Below the pieces are notes generated by a model. It saw nothing but the letters and a program-made list of their open reading frames with translations, did no database searches and had not been told where the DNA came from. Below are positions 1 through 8,202 of a stretch of 64,000 nt of DNA, piece by piece. A program made the translations under genes and the position numbers. Source of the stretch: Pseudomonas sp. CCI4.2 (GTDB taxonomy: Bacteria > Pseudomonadota > Gammaproteobacteria > Pseudomonadales > Pseudomonadaceae); NCBI RefSeq assembly GCF_034350045.1, contig NZ_CP133781.1, forward strand, positions 1,518,001 to 1,582,000, read 5' to 3'. Numbering within the stretch: position 1 is the stretch's first letter; each line of letters opens with the position of its first letter.

Positions 1-4
1 GACG

Positions 5-904
5 TTACAACGGCTCGCTGCCGATGCTGACAGTCAGTGTATGGGAAGCGTCGGGGCTGAGGGTTACCACGTCACCCATGACGTTGGCGGTTTCTACACA
101 CACCAAGCCCTGCCAACCGTCATCGGCCATGTCGCTGAGGCCCTTTGCCCGTTCAGTCCAGGGGTTCCAGACCACCGTGGATTTCGATCCTCGGGTGTTG
201 ATGACGATGCGACGATTCCAGCCGGGGTCGACCACACTCAGGTGATTCGGCGTGTTCAGGTATATGCGATCGGTTTCGCGGGCGAAGTTCAGGGCGCCGG
301 ACTGCATGCACTCCTTCCAGTCGTCCGTGGTGTCGATATACCGCAGCCCGTCCAAACCTTCTACGTTGACCTGGCGCACATCACTTACCGCGAAATAACT
401 GTGCAGCGCCTGGCTAAGCGTGACGTCTTCATGGCCCTTGTTGTGGCTGATAAGGCTGACGTGTAGCTGCGTGTCCAGCCGAATGCTCAATTTAAGCGCC
501 ACGTCGTGGGGCCATCCGGGCAGATGGCCTTGGGTTTGCGGCAGCACAAATTCCACCAATAGCGCTTCGCCGTCATTGCTGATGCCCAGCAGCTCCCAGT
601 CCAACGCACGAACTTCGCCGTGGGCCTTTGCCGGCTCAGCGCTTTGACGCATCGCCTGCACGCTGTCTGGATTACGTTCAAAATTGCCGAACCACGGCCA
701 GCAGATCGGAATCCCGGTACGAATCGGCTTGCCCTGTTTGAACGTAGCCTGTTTGTTCAGCCAGATCAGCGGCTGCTCGCCCGCGACCTGATAGCTGAGG
801 ATGTGCGCACCTTGTTGGGCGACAAGTAACTCAGCGTTGCCGTGACGGATGCGCCAGCAGTTCAGCTCATCGAGTTTTACGGTTTCAACATTGGGCGTTG
901 GCAT
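5..904 (-). CDS. D-hexose-6-phosphate mutarotase (YeaD-like, aldose 1-epimerase fold)
   Basis: A 299-residue protein of the galactose-mutarotase superfamily, expected to interconvert the anomers of hexose 6-phosphates in the cytosol. Visible family marks are the central histidine in QALHSYF (about residue 167) and the late glutamate in VCVETANV (about residue 270), the usual catalytic His/Glu pair. Length matches the family (about 290-300 aa) and there is no signal peptide. The ATG at 904 is used. It stands alone, in the same direction as the thioesterase at 988-1389. Family assignment is firm; the true sugar substrate is not visible from sequence. Confidence 0.85.
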   Translation of the reverse strand: MPTPNVETVKLDELNCWRIRHGNAELLVAQQGAHILSYQVAGEQPLIWLNKQATFKQGKPIRTGIPICWPWFGNFERNPDSVQAMRQSAEPAKAHGEVRALDWELLGISNDGEALLVEFVLPQTQGHLPGWPHDVALKLSIRLDTQLHVSLISHNKGHEDVTLSQALHSYFAVSDVRQVNVEGLDGLRYIDTTDDWKECMQSGALNFARETDRIYLNTPNHLSVVDPGWNRRIVINTRGSKSTVVWNPWTERAKGLSDMADDGWQGLVCVETANVMGDVVTLSPDASHTLTVSIGSEPL

Positions 905-987
905 GCGAAGGCTCTCACTATAAGGACAGTGATAAAAGTAGACCGTGTTACGGCCAACGAGTTTACCTCGGCATGCCCCACCTAGGC

Positions 988-1389
988 TTAACGCCGAGCG
1001 GGCACCGAACGAGTGCGGCCGCTGCCATCAATGGCGACGAACACAAATACCGCTTCAGTGACTTTGCGCCATTCGCTGGACAACGGGTCATCGCTCCACA
1101 CTTCGACCATCATCTGGATCGAGCTGCGGCCGATTTCCAGTGCCTGGGTATAGAACGACAGCTGCGCGCCGACGGCGACTGGAACCAGAAAGGTCATGCG
1201 GTCAATAGCCACAGTGGCGACACGTCCGCCAGCGACTTTGCTCGCCATGGCGGTGCCCGCCAAATCCATCTGCGAAACTAGCCAGCCGCCAAAAATATCG
1301 CCAAAACCGTTGGTTTCTCGGGGCAACGCCGTAATTTGCAACGCAAGGTCGCCTTGTGGAATTGGATCTTCTTGTTCGAGTTCGATCAT
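988..1389 (-). CDS. Acyl-CoA thioesterase, YciA-type hotdog
   Basis: A 133-residue single hotdog-domain protein that should hydrolyse acyl-CoA to free acid and CoA in the cytosol. The YciA/BFIT signature is clear: ETNGFGDIFGGWLVSQMD at about residues 25-42, with the active-site Asp in GDIFGG, followed by the conserved strand VATVAIDRMTFLVPV. Length matches YciA (about 130 aa). It lies 83 bp from the mutarotase on the same strand. The acyl-chain preference cannot be read from the sequence. Confidence 0.88.
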   Translation of the reverse strand: MIELEQEDPIPQGDLALQITALPRETNGFGDIFGGWLVSQMDLAGTAMASKVAGGRVATVAIDRMTFLVPVAVGAQLSFYTQALEIGRSSIQMMVEVWSDDPLSSEWRKVTEAVFVFVAIDGSGRTRSVPARR

Positions 1390-1832
1390 GCCTAGGGTGC
1401 CTCTGACCCATGACTCTCATTATTTTTTGCCGCGGTGAAAAGACATTAAAAACGCCGAGTGTGAACAGACTGTGTCCACAGGGTTCAGGTGCGTCTTAAT
1501 TAGGGAAACTCTGCGAAAACGGCTGTTTAAAGCTCAGCGGCGACTTCGCACAGCAACCCGTAGCCTGTCTGGTTACTTTTGGCGGTCTGCGAGTATATCG
1601 GGCGATGCGTCACACGACGACCGTTCGGTTCTCATTTTGACCACGTAAACCTTCTTGCTGTGTGCTTTTTTAAGAGTTTGCTATCGTGCCGGACCTAAAC
1701 AGCTTTGGACCGCCCTGTCTGTCAGGCAATTTTGGTGCCCGTGTCAGAGTTTTCCTTAACCGTCGAGTGTGCAGTCCGTCAGGTATCGGCCAGCGTTGCT
1801 GATGCCCACCCCTCCCAAGAGAAGTCCTTGTT
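1390..1832. other. 443-bp intergenic region, divergent promoters presumed
   Basis: The gap between the divergent thioesterase and MFS genes has no ORF with coding character and no tRNA or recognisable riboswitch. It must hold the promoters of both genes. A purine-rich ribosome site (AAGAGAAG, about 1817-1824) precedes the MFS start at 1833. I saw no clear operator. Confidence 0.4.
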
Positions 1833-3122
1833 ATGTCCACCGTGCCCTCAAGTACCGCACAGACCTCGCGTCAGTTGACCCGTAACGACTATAAAACCTT
1901 GTCGTTGTCTGCCTTGGGCGGTGCGCTGGAATTTTACGATTTCATCATTTTTGTGTTCTTCGCCACGGTGGTCGGCAAATTGTTTTTCCCGGCGGACATG
2001 CCTGAATGGCTGCGGCTGATGCAAACCTTCGGTATTTTCGCCGCCGGTTACCTGGCCCGGCCGTTGGGTGGCATCGTCATGGCGCACTTCGGCGACCTTT
2101 TGGGGCGCAAGAAGATGTTCACCCTGAGCATTTTCCTGATGGCCGTGCCGACCTTGATCATGGGTTTGCTGCCGACTTACGCGCAGATCGGCCTCTTGGC
2201 ACCCATGCTGCTGCTATTAATGCGGATTATTCAGGGTGCAGCGATTGGCGGCGAAGTGCCCGGCGCTTGGGTGTTTGTGTCCGAGCATGTGCCGGCGCGC
2301 AGTACCGGTTACGCCTGCGGCACCCTAACCGCCGGCCTAACGGCGGGCATCCTGCTGGGCTCGCTGGTCGCTACGCTAATCAACAGCCTCTATAACGCGC
2401 AGGAAATGCTCGATTACGCGTGGCGGATTCCGTTCTTACTGGGCGGCGTGTTTGGTCTGCTGTCGGTCTACCTGCGCCGCTGGCTGCACGAAACCCCGGT
2501 GTTTGCCGAGCTTCAACTGCGCAAAGCGTTGGCCGAAGAAGTGCCGCTCAAAACCGTACTGCGTGATCACCGTGGGGCGATTGTGCTGTCGATGCTGCTG
2601 ACCTGGATGCTCTCGGCGGCCATCATCGTCGTGATCTTGATGACCCCCACCGTGCTGCAAACCGTGTATGGCTTCTCACCGGCGACTGCGCTGAAAGCTA
2701 ATAGTCTGGCAATCGTCTGCCTGAGCCTGGGCTGCATCGGCGCGGGATCGCTGACGGATCGTTTTGGCGCTGGCTGGGTATTTATCTTCGGCTGCCTAGG
2801 CCTGCTGGTCAGCTCATGGACGTTCTATCACACCCTCCAAGCTCACCCAAACGCACTGTTTCCGATGTACGCCATGACCGGATTGTTCGTCGGCGTGGTC
2901 GGCGCTGTACCGTTCGTCATGGTCCGTGCATTCCCGGCCGCCGTGCGTTTTTCCGGATTGTCGTTCTCCTACAACCTGGCCTACGCCATCTTCGGCGGCC
3001 TGACACCCATGGTCGTGACGCTGATGCTCAAGAACAGCCCAATGGGGCCGGCTTGGTACGTGGCGGTGCTTTGTGTGATGGGGATGTTAATTGGGGTGTA
3101 TCTGTTGCGAAAACGCATTTGA
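1833..3122 (+). CDS. MFS transporter, metabolite:H+ symporter (MHS) type
   Basis: A 429-residue, 12-TM major facilitator. The MHS subfamily is recognised from the early FYDF motif in TM1 (about residue 34), the loop 2-3 motif HFGDLLGRKKMF (about 85-96) and the TM4 stretch RIIQGAAIGGEVPGAW. Such proteins (ProP, CitA, KgtP relatives) import organic acids or osmolytes with protons; the substrate here is unknown. It has a good AAGAGAAG ribosome site. Its last 42 bp recur in degraded form at 4228-4270, beyond the EamA gene, which suggests local duplication or insertion. Confidence 0.88.
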   Translation: MSTVPSSTAQTSRQLTRNDYKTLSLSALGGALEFYDFIIFVFFATVVGKLFFPADMPEWLRLMQTFGIFAAGYLARPLGGIVMAHFGDLLGRKKMFTLSIFLMAVPTLIMGLLPTYAQIGLLAPMLLLLMRIIQGAAIGGEVPGAWVFVSEHVPARSTGYACGTLTAGLTAGILLGSLVATLINSLYNAQEMLDYAWRIPFLLGGVFGLLSVYLRRWLHETPVFAELQLRKALAEEVPLKTVLRDHRGAIVLSMLLTWMLSAAIIVVILMTPTVLQTVYGFSPATALKANSLAIVCLSLGCIGAGSLTDRFGAGWVFIFGCLGLLVSSWTFYHTLQAHPNALFPMYAMTGLFVGVVGAVPFVMVRAFPAAVRFSGLSFSYNLAYAIFGGLTPMVVTLMLKNSPMGPAWYVAVLCVMGMLIGVYLLRKRI

Positions 3123-3270
3123 CGGGGGCGAGCGCCGATTTCTGATGCAACGCAGAGGGCTCGTGATGTCGAGTTTTTTGTGGGACCGAATTCATTCGGG
3201 AAGGCTTCAGTCCTGACACGCTGCAACCTCAAACCACACAAAGCGCCATCCAGTTTGCAGAGAGATTGTC

Positions 3271-4137
3271 TCAACGATAAACATGAAGCGCGAACGCCCC
3301 GCCGAGCACCAGCAGCACCCCAACAACCTGAATCGCAGCCAAGCGCTCTCTGAAAAACATGAAGCTCAGGACGGCGGCGACTCCGCCTGAGAGTGTGCTG
3401 ATTACCGTGACCACGGAAACTGAGCCGACCGTCGTGCCGTACGCGTAGGCCGAGAACCCGGCCAGGTTCGCCAGGCTAACGCCGGTCAGGGCGATGCAGT
3501 TTTTCAACGGCGGAATTTTCAGGCCATTGGGAACGTTGAGCACAATCAGCAGCAGCATGCTTATCCCGACCAGATAGCCGAGCCACAGTGTGGTAACCGT
3601 CCCGAGCAACGGAAGGGTGTATTTGGCCTGTAGCCAAAAGCTGGTGCCATAAAGGGCTGCAGCCAATAGTGCGTAACCGATGGAGCGGGTGGGCGTGGTG
3701 TGATGAGGCAGCGTTGAATCCTTATGGCGGCTGGAGAGGGTCACGCCCACTACGCACACCGTGATGCAAGCCAGTTGGGCGCTGCTGATCTGTTCGCCAC
3801 TGGCCCAAGACAACAGCGTGGTCACGACGCCGTAAGACGTGACCACCGGAGCGATAATGGAGGCCTTTCCCAACGCGAAGGCCTTAGAAAGTGCCAATGC
3901 GCCGAAGACGGTCAGCATCGCGGCGCCTACGGCTAACAGCCAAACGCTTAACGGCGCAGTAAGAGGCTTAAGAATGATTGCCGGAAACGCCAATAGCAGC
4001 AGACTCATGACGACAAACCCGAGTGTCTGCGCAAAATAGACCGCTTTTTTGACCCCGACCGCCCTCGCATTGATGCCGACCAACACGTCCGTGATGCCCC
4101 ACAGCACGGCAGTGAGTAACCCCATAAGTACGTCCAT
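3271..4137 (-). CDS. EamA/DMT-family permease
   Basis: A 288-residue inner-membrane protein with about ten hydrophobic segments arranged as two EamA halves; the second begins near residue 150 (SIGYALLAAALYGTSFWLQ). This is the drug/metabolite transporter superfamily, usually exporters of amino acids or small metabolites. The substrate cannot be inferred. The gene is convergent with the MFS gene and flanked by two imperfect copies of that gene's 3' end (3081-3122 and 4228-4270), so the segment may have been inserted here. Confidence 0.85.
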   Translation of the reverse strand: MDVLMGLLTAVLWGITDVLVGINARAVGVKKAVYFAQTLGFVVMSLLLLAFPAIILKPLTAPLSVWLLAVGAAMLTVFGALALSKAFALGKASIIAPVVTSYGVVTTLLSWASGEQISSAQLACITVCVVGVTLSSRHKDSTLPHHTTPTRSIGYALLAAALYGTSFWLQAKYTLPLLGTVTTLWLGYLVGISMLLLIVLNVPNGLKIPPLKNCIALTGVSLANLAGFSAYAYGTTVGSVSVVTVISTLSGGVAAVLSFMFFRERLAAIQVVGVLLVLGGAFALHVYR

Positions 4138-4189
4138 TTTATTTCCCTATAGTTAGATTGCGTCTTACAGGTCCATTGTCAGACGTAGG

Positions 4190-4270
4190 CTGAATGCGGC
4201 TTTGCTGCTCGCTTTCTGGGTGGGGTAGGGATGTTAATGGGCTGTGTATTTACTGCGCAAGCGCGCCTGA
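4190..4270 (+). pseudogene. Degraded 3' end of a second MFS gene
   Basis: Positions 4228-4270 align with the last 42 bp of the MFS gene (3081-3122). Both start GGGATGTTAAT. Both end with codons for VYLLRKR plus one residue and TGA, although most third positions differ. A one-base indel at about 4239-4243 breaks the frame. The upstream bases (about 4190-4227) translate as a hydrophobic Ala/Leu-rich stretch like the last TM helix of an MFS. I read this as the eroded tail of a paralogous MFS gene. Synonymous rather than random differences favour an old paralog over a recent duplication. Confidence 0.55.
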
Positions 4271-4627
4271 TGTCGCGGTATAGGCTTGCCAAGTGTATTG
4301 AAATTAGGAAGTTTATGTCGAAAGCATAATTGGCTTAATTTCAGTATCTTTTGCGCGGCAAACACCAACTTGTAGGAGTGGGCTTGCTCGCGATGGAGCG
4401 CGAAGCGGTCCCAAAAATGTTGAACCCACGCTAACGTCATAAATTGAGAACGCTGTTTTTACGACGGCTTCGCAGCTGATCGCGGGTAAGAGGGTTCCGT
4501 TGGCATGCGCCAAAAGGTATCCAGTTGTTGCAAAACTGCGTGTAAGGCCCGTACTTAAAACCCCTCGGAATCAACCCCACCAGTGCCTCCAGCCCATACG
4601 CGCCTATTTCCAAAACCCGCTGATCCT
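4271..4627. other. Intergenic region upstream of the pstS promoter, with a REP-like sequence
   Basis: About 360 bp between the MFS remnant and the PhoB boxes. It contains one REP-type sequence at 4371-4412 (GTAGGAGTGGGCTTGCTCGC and its partner around GCGAAGCGG). A 65-codon minus-strand ORF (4437-4634) has no recognisable family and overlaps the pho boxes, so I do not call it. Nothing else was recognised. Confidence 0.4.
4371..4412. repeat. REP-type palindromic sequence
   Basis: TAGGAGTGGGCTTGCTCGCG followed by GGAGCGCGAAGCGG resembles the Pseudomonas REP core also seen at 38816-38943, where a full inverted pair occurs. Here only one arm is well preserved. Confidence 0.55.
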
Positions 4628-4667
4628 CAGTCATCCAATTGTCATATTGCTTTCATAAAGTAGTCAC
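4628..4667 (+). promoter_or_regulatory. PhoB box array (four half-sites) of pstS
   Basis: Four 7-mers related to CTGTCAT occur at exact 11-bp spacing: CAGTCAT (4628-4634), TTGTCAT (4639-4645), CTTTCAT (4650-4656) and TAGTCAC (4661-4667). This is the geometry of tandem PhoB boxes (7-bp repeats separated by 4 bp). A candidate -10 GATACT lies at 4678-4683, ten bases past the last half-site, as expected for a PhoB-activated promoter without a -35 element. The pstS ATG is at 4726. Confidence 0.85.
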
Positions 4668-4725
4668 ACGGCATTCAGATACTTGCCCCCGATTCAGCAC
4701 CTATAAAATTTTGCAGGAGCAAGGT

Positions 4726-5727
4726 ATGACTTTTAAGCGATTGATGGCGGCTTTGACGTTTGTTGCCGCAGGCGTAGCCACTGCCCAGGCTGTTGCAGCG
4801 GTTGACCCTTCTATCCCGTCTTACACCAAGACGTCCGGCGTTTCCGGAAATTTGTCCAGCGTTGGTTCCGATACGCTCGCTAACCTGATGACCTTGTGGG
4901 CTGAGGCTTATAAGAAAGAATACCCAAGCGTGAACATCCAGATTCAGGCAGCGGGTTCGGCGACCGCGCCCCCTGCGTTGACTGAGGGCACCTCGAACCT
5001 GGGCCCGATGAGCCGCAAGATGAAAGACACCGAACTGGCGGCTTTCGAAACCAAATACGGCTACAAGCCCACTGCAATCCCGGTCGCGGTTGATGCGTTG
5101 GCTATTTTCGTACACAAAGACAACCCGATTCAGCACCTGACCATGGAACAAGTGGACGCGATCTTCTCCGCGACCCGTTTGTGTGGCGCTAAGGCCGAAG
5201 CAAAAACTTGGGGTGACGTGGGTGTGACCGGCGATTTGGCGAACAAGCCGATTCAGCTGTTTGGTCGTAACTCGGTGTCTGGCACCTACGGTTACTTCAA
5301 GGAAGAAGCTCTGTGCAAAGGCGACTTCCGCGCTAACGTTAACGAGCAACCGGGTTCGGCCTCGGTGGTCAGCTCGATCAGCAGCTCGCTGAACGGCATT
5401 GGCTACTCAGGTATTGGTTACAAAACCTCCAGCGTTAAGACCGTAGCCTTGTCGAAGAAGGGCGGTACCGAGTTCATTGAAGACAGTGAAGAAAACGCAC
5501 TGAATGGCAAATACCCGCTGTCGCGTTTCCTATTCATCTACGTCAACAAAGCACCGAACAAGCCGTTGGCGCCGCTGGAAGCCGAGTTCGTGAAAATGGT
5601 CCTGTCGAAACAGGGTCAAGAAGTCGTCATAAAAGACGGGTACATTCCATTGCCAGCCAAAGTAGCGGCCAAAGCACTGGCTGACCTGGGTCTGCAAGAA
5701 GCCGCTGCGGGTGTAGCTGCCAAGTAA
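4726..5727 (+). CDS. pstS: Phosphate ABC transporter, periplasmic binding protein PstS
   Basis: This protein captures inorganic phosphate in the periplasm and delivers it to PstCA. I place the start at 4726 (333 aa) because it follows GCAGGAGCAAGGT and gives a clean signal peptide ([20 protein letters not shown], cleavage near AVAA). The reading frame extends upstream to 4639 but that would run through the pho boxes. Phosphate-site motifs are visible: SVGSDTL near the mature N-terminus, [19 protein letters not shown] and [11 protein letters not shown]. It belongs to the longer PstS class typical of Pseudomonas. It is followed by a terminator and by a separate PhoB box before pstC, so pstS can be expressed in excess of the permease. 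Confidence 0.95.
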   Translation: MTFKRLMAALTFVAAGVATAQAVAAVDPSIPSYTKTSGVSGNLSSVGSDTLANLMTLWAEAYKKEYPSVNIQIQAAGSATAPPALTEGTSNLGPMSRKMKDTELAAFETKYGYKPTAIPVAVDALAIFVHKDNPIQHLTMEQVDAIFSATRLCGAKAEAKTWGDVGVTGDLANKPIQLFGRNSVSGTYGYFKEEALCKGDFRANVNEQPGSASVVSSISSSLNGIGYSGIGYKTSSVKTVALSKKGGTEFIEDSEENALNGKYPLSRFLFIYVNKAPNKPLAPLEAEFVKMVLSKQGQEVVIKDGYIPLPAKVAAKALADLGLQEAAAGVAAK

Positions 5728-5813
5728 ATATCGATTGGGGCAGGCGCTGATTTGCCCCGATTCAAGTCATAAAGCGGGTCCGGGTAGACCGGTTTTCGCT
5801 ACAGGTTTATTAG

Positions 5814-5848
5814 TCCGCTGCCAGTAGGTTTGGGCGGCGGATTTTTTG
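5814..5848 (+). terminator. Terminator after pstS
   Basis: The inverted repeat CCGCTGCC / GGGCGGCGG (about 5815-5840, loop AGTAGGTTT) is followed by ATTTTTTG. A further weaker hairpin, GGGGCA / TGCCCC, lies just after the pstS stop. Together they probably attenuate readthrough into pstC. Confidence 0.7.
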
Positions 5849-5858
5849 CGTCTCAGGA

Positions 5859-5876
5859 CTGTAATGTTTTTGTCAT
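5859..5876 (+). promoter_or_regulatory. PhoB box upstream of pstC
   Basis: CTGTAATGTTTTTGTCAT is a near-consensus PhoB box: CTGTAAT, four spacer bases, TTGTCAT. It ends only 22 bp before the pstC ATG at 5899, so a -10 at the usual distance would fall at about 5887-5892 (TAGGGT) and the leader would be extremely short. It gives pstCAB-phoU its own Pho-regulated entry point. Confidence 0.75.
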
Positions 5877-5898
5877 AAAGGACGGCTAGGGTGAGCGC

Positions 5899-8187
5899 AT
5901 GAATGATTTGGCAAACTCCACCATGACCCAAAAGTCTCCTCCCGAGCGCATTGATTTCAATACGCCGGAGATGAAGCGAAAGCGCCGTATTCGCGCGCTG
6001 AAAGACAAGCTGACCCAGTGGTATGTATTAGTCGGTGGCTTGGCGGTGTTGGCTGCCATTACCTTGATTTTTTTCTACCTCGCCTACGTGGTTGCGCCGC
6101 TGTTTCAAGGCGCCAAATTGACCGCACAAATGCCGCTCAACCCTGCCTGGATGCAAGACGCCGGCAAGCCCTTGCTGCTTTCTATCGAAGAGCAAAATCA
6201 GGTTGCCCTTCGGGTTTCTGACAAGGGCGAGGCGATATTCTTCCGTGTTGAAGACGGCACCGAACTTAAGCGTGTTGCCCTGCCTGTTCCGGCTGGCACA
6301 ACGGTAACGTCCATCGGTGAAGACCAGCCGGGTACCCCATTGATGGTGCTGGGATTGTCTAACGGCCAGGCGCTGGTGTTCAAACACAATTACCTGATCA
6401 CTTATCCAGACAACAAAAAGACAATCTCCCCGACCATCAGCTATCCCTATGGCGAGGCGGCTTTTAGCGTGGATGAGGGCGGTCGGCCCCTGGAGCACGT
6501 GAGCCTCAATGCCGCTGATAAAGCGCTGGTGCTGGCGGGCGCTACGGGCGCGCAACTGCACGTTCTTTCTCTGACTCAGGAAGAGAACATGATGACCGGC
6601 GAAACCACCAGCGAGCTGACGCGCATCGAACTTCCGCGCATGACCGAAGTGGTCAAAGCGATCTTCATCGATCCTCGTCAGCAATGGTTGTATGTGATTA
6701 ACGGTCGCGCTCAAGCGGACGTGTTTAGCCTGCGTGATCGCAGCCTTAACGGCCGTTACAAATTGCTCGAAGACGCGAACGCTGAGATTTCTGCCAGCAC
6801 TCAATTGGTGGGTGGCGTGTCATTGATCGTCGGCAGTTCCACGGGTGGTCTGGCCCAATGGTTCATGGCCCGTGACACCGATGGTGAAATGCGTTTCCAG
6901 CATATCCGCGATTTTCAAATGGGCACCTCTCCGATTGTGCGCATCACCGGTGAGCAGCGCCGCAAAGGCTTCGTCGCCCTGGATGCCTCGGGCAAGCTCG
7001 GCGTGTTCCACAGCACCGCGCACCGCACATTGCTGGTTGATCAAGTGTCTGGCGGCGGCCCCGGTATTTTGGGGTTGTCACCACGGGCCGACGAAATCAT
7101 CGTTGAGCAGGGCGGTAAGTTGCTGCCGATGAGTTTGTCCAACCCGCACCCGGAAGTTTCATGGAGCGCGCTGTGGGGCAAGGTCTGGTATGAAAATTAC
7201 GACTCGCCGCAATACGTCTGGCAGTCCACCGCCTCGAACACCGACTTCGAACCCAAGCTGAGCCTGGCGCCATTGACCTACGGCACCTTGAAAGCCGCGT
7301 TCTACGCCATGTTGTTGGCCGCACCACTGGCCATCGCGGCGGCGATCTATACCGCTTACTTCATGGCACCGGGCATGCGCCGCAAGGTCAAGCCGGTGAT
7401 CGAGCTGATGGAGGCGATGCCAACAGTGATTCTCGGCTTTTTCGCCGGTCTGTTTTTGGCGCCGTATCTGGAAGGACATTTGCCGGGGATTTTTAGCCTA
7501 CTGATGCTGACCCCCGTGGGCATTTTGCTGGCGGGCTTCCTGTGGAGCCGCTTGCCGGAGTCGATCCGCTTACGGGTGCCGGACGGTTGGGAGTCGGCGA
7601 TCCTGATTCCCGTGGTGCTGTTGGTGGGTTGGCTGTCGTTGGGTATGAGCTCGCACCTGGAGAATTGGTTTTTCGGCGGCGACATGCGCATGTGGATCTC
7701 CAACGATCTTGGCATCACCTACGACCAGCGAAATGCACTGGTGGTGGGCTTGGCAATGGGCTTCGCGGTGATTCCCAACATCTACTCGATTGCCGAAGAC
7801 GCAGTGTTCAGTGTGCCACGCGGTTTGACCTTGGGCTCGCTGGCCCTGGGTGCGACGCCTTGGCAGACCTTGACGCGGGTGGTGATTCTCACGGCCAGCC
7901 CCGGCATTTTCTCGGCCCTGATGATCGGCATGGGCCGCGCAGTGGGTGAAACCATGATCGTGTTGATGGCCACCGGTAACACGCCGATCATGGACATGAA
8001 CCTGTTCGAAGGCATGCGCACTCTGGCGGCGAACGTCGCGGTGGAGATGCCGGAGTCTGAAGTCGGCGGCAGCCATTATCGGGTGCTGTTCCTCGCGGCA
8101 TTGGTGCTGTTGATGTTCACCTTCGTGATGAACACGCTTGCGGAGCTGATTCGTCAGCGTCTTCGCAAGAAATACTCATCTCTCTAA
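5899..8187 (+). CDS. pstC: Phosphate ABC transporter permease PstC, long form
   Basis: Inner-membrane permease subunit of the high-affinity phosphate transporter. At 762 aa it is far longer than the roughly 320-aa enterobacterial PstC. A cytoplasmic N-terminus is followed by a TM helix (about residues 41-68), a large periplasmic insert (about 70-440, rich in short beta-like repeats) and then the standard permease core. The permease EAA-type loop is visible at GLTLGSLALGATPWQTLTRV (about 645-665), followed by MGRAVGETM. An AGGGTGAG ribosome site precedes the ATG. The 15-bp gap to pstA indicates a single operon. Confidence 0.93.
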   Translation: MNDLANSTMTQKSPPERIDFNTPEMKRKRRIRALKDKLTQWYVLVGGLAVLAAITLIFFYLAYVVAPLFQGAKLTAQMPLNPAWMQDAGKPLLLSIEEQNQVALRVSDKGEAIFFRVEDGTELKRVALPVPAGTTVTSIGEDQPGTPLMVLGLSNGQALVFKHNYLITYPDNKKTISPTISYPYGEAAFSVDEGGRPLEHVSLNAADKALVLAGATGAQLHVLSLTQEENMMTGETTSELTRIELPRMTEVVKAIFIDPRQQWLYVINGRAQADVFSLRDRSLNGRYKLLEDANAEISASTQLVGGVSLIVGSSTGGLAQWFMARDTDGEMRFQHIRDFQMGTSPIVRITGEQRRKGFVALDASGKLGVFHSTAHRTLLVDQVSGGGPGILGLSPRADEIIVEQGGKLLPMSLSNPHPEVSWSALWGKVWYENYDSPQYVWQSTASNTDFEPKLSLAPLTYGTLKAAFYAMLLAAPLAIAAAIYTAYFMAPGMRRKVKPVIELMEAMPTVILGFFAGLFLAPYLEGHLPGIFSLLMLTPVGILLAGFLWSRLPESIRLRVPDGWESAILIPVVLLVGWLSLGMSSHLENWFFGGDMRMWISNDLGITYDQRNALVVGLAMGFAVIPNIYSIAEDAVFSVPRGLTLGSLALGATPWQTLTRVVILTASPGIFSALMIGMGRAVGETMIVLMATGNTPIMDMNLFEGMRTLAANVAVEMPESEVGGSHYRVLFLAALVLLMFTFVMNTLAELIRQRLRKKYSSL

Positions 8188-8202
8188 GGAAGGAAGACGT
8201 CT

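Noticed and set aside
4437..4634. A 65-codon minus-strand ORF upstream of pstS
   Set aside because: No recognisable family; its start overlaps the PhoB half-sites and there is no clear ribosome site. It could be a remnant, but I cannot support a gene.
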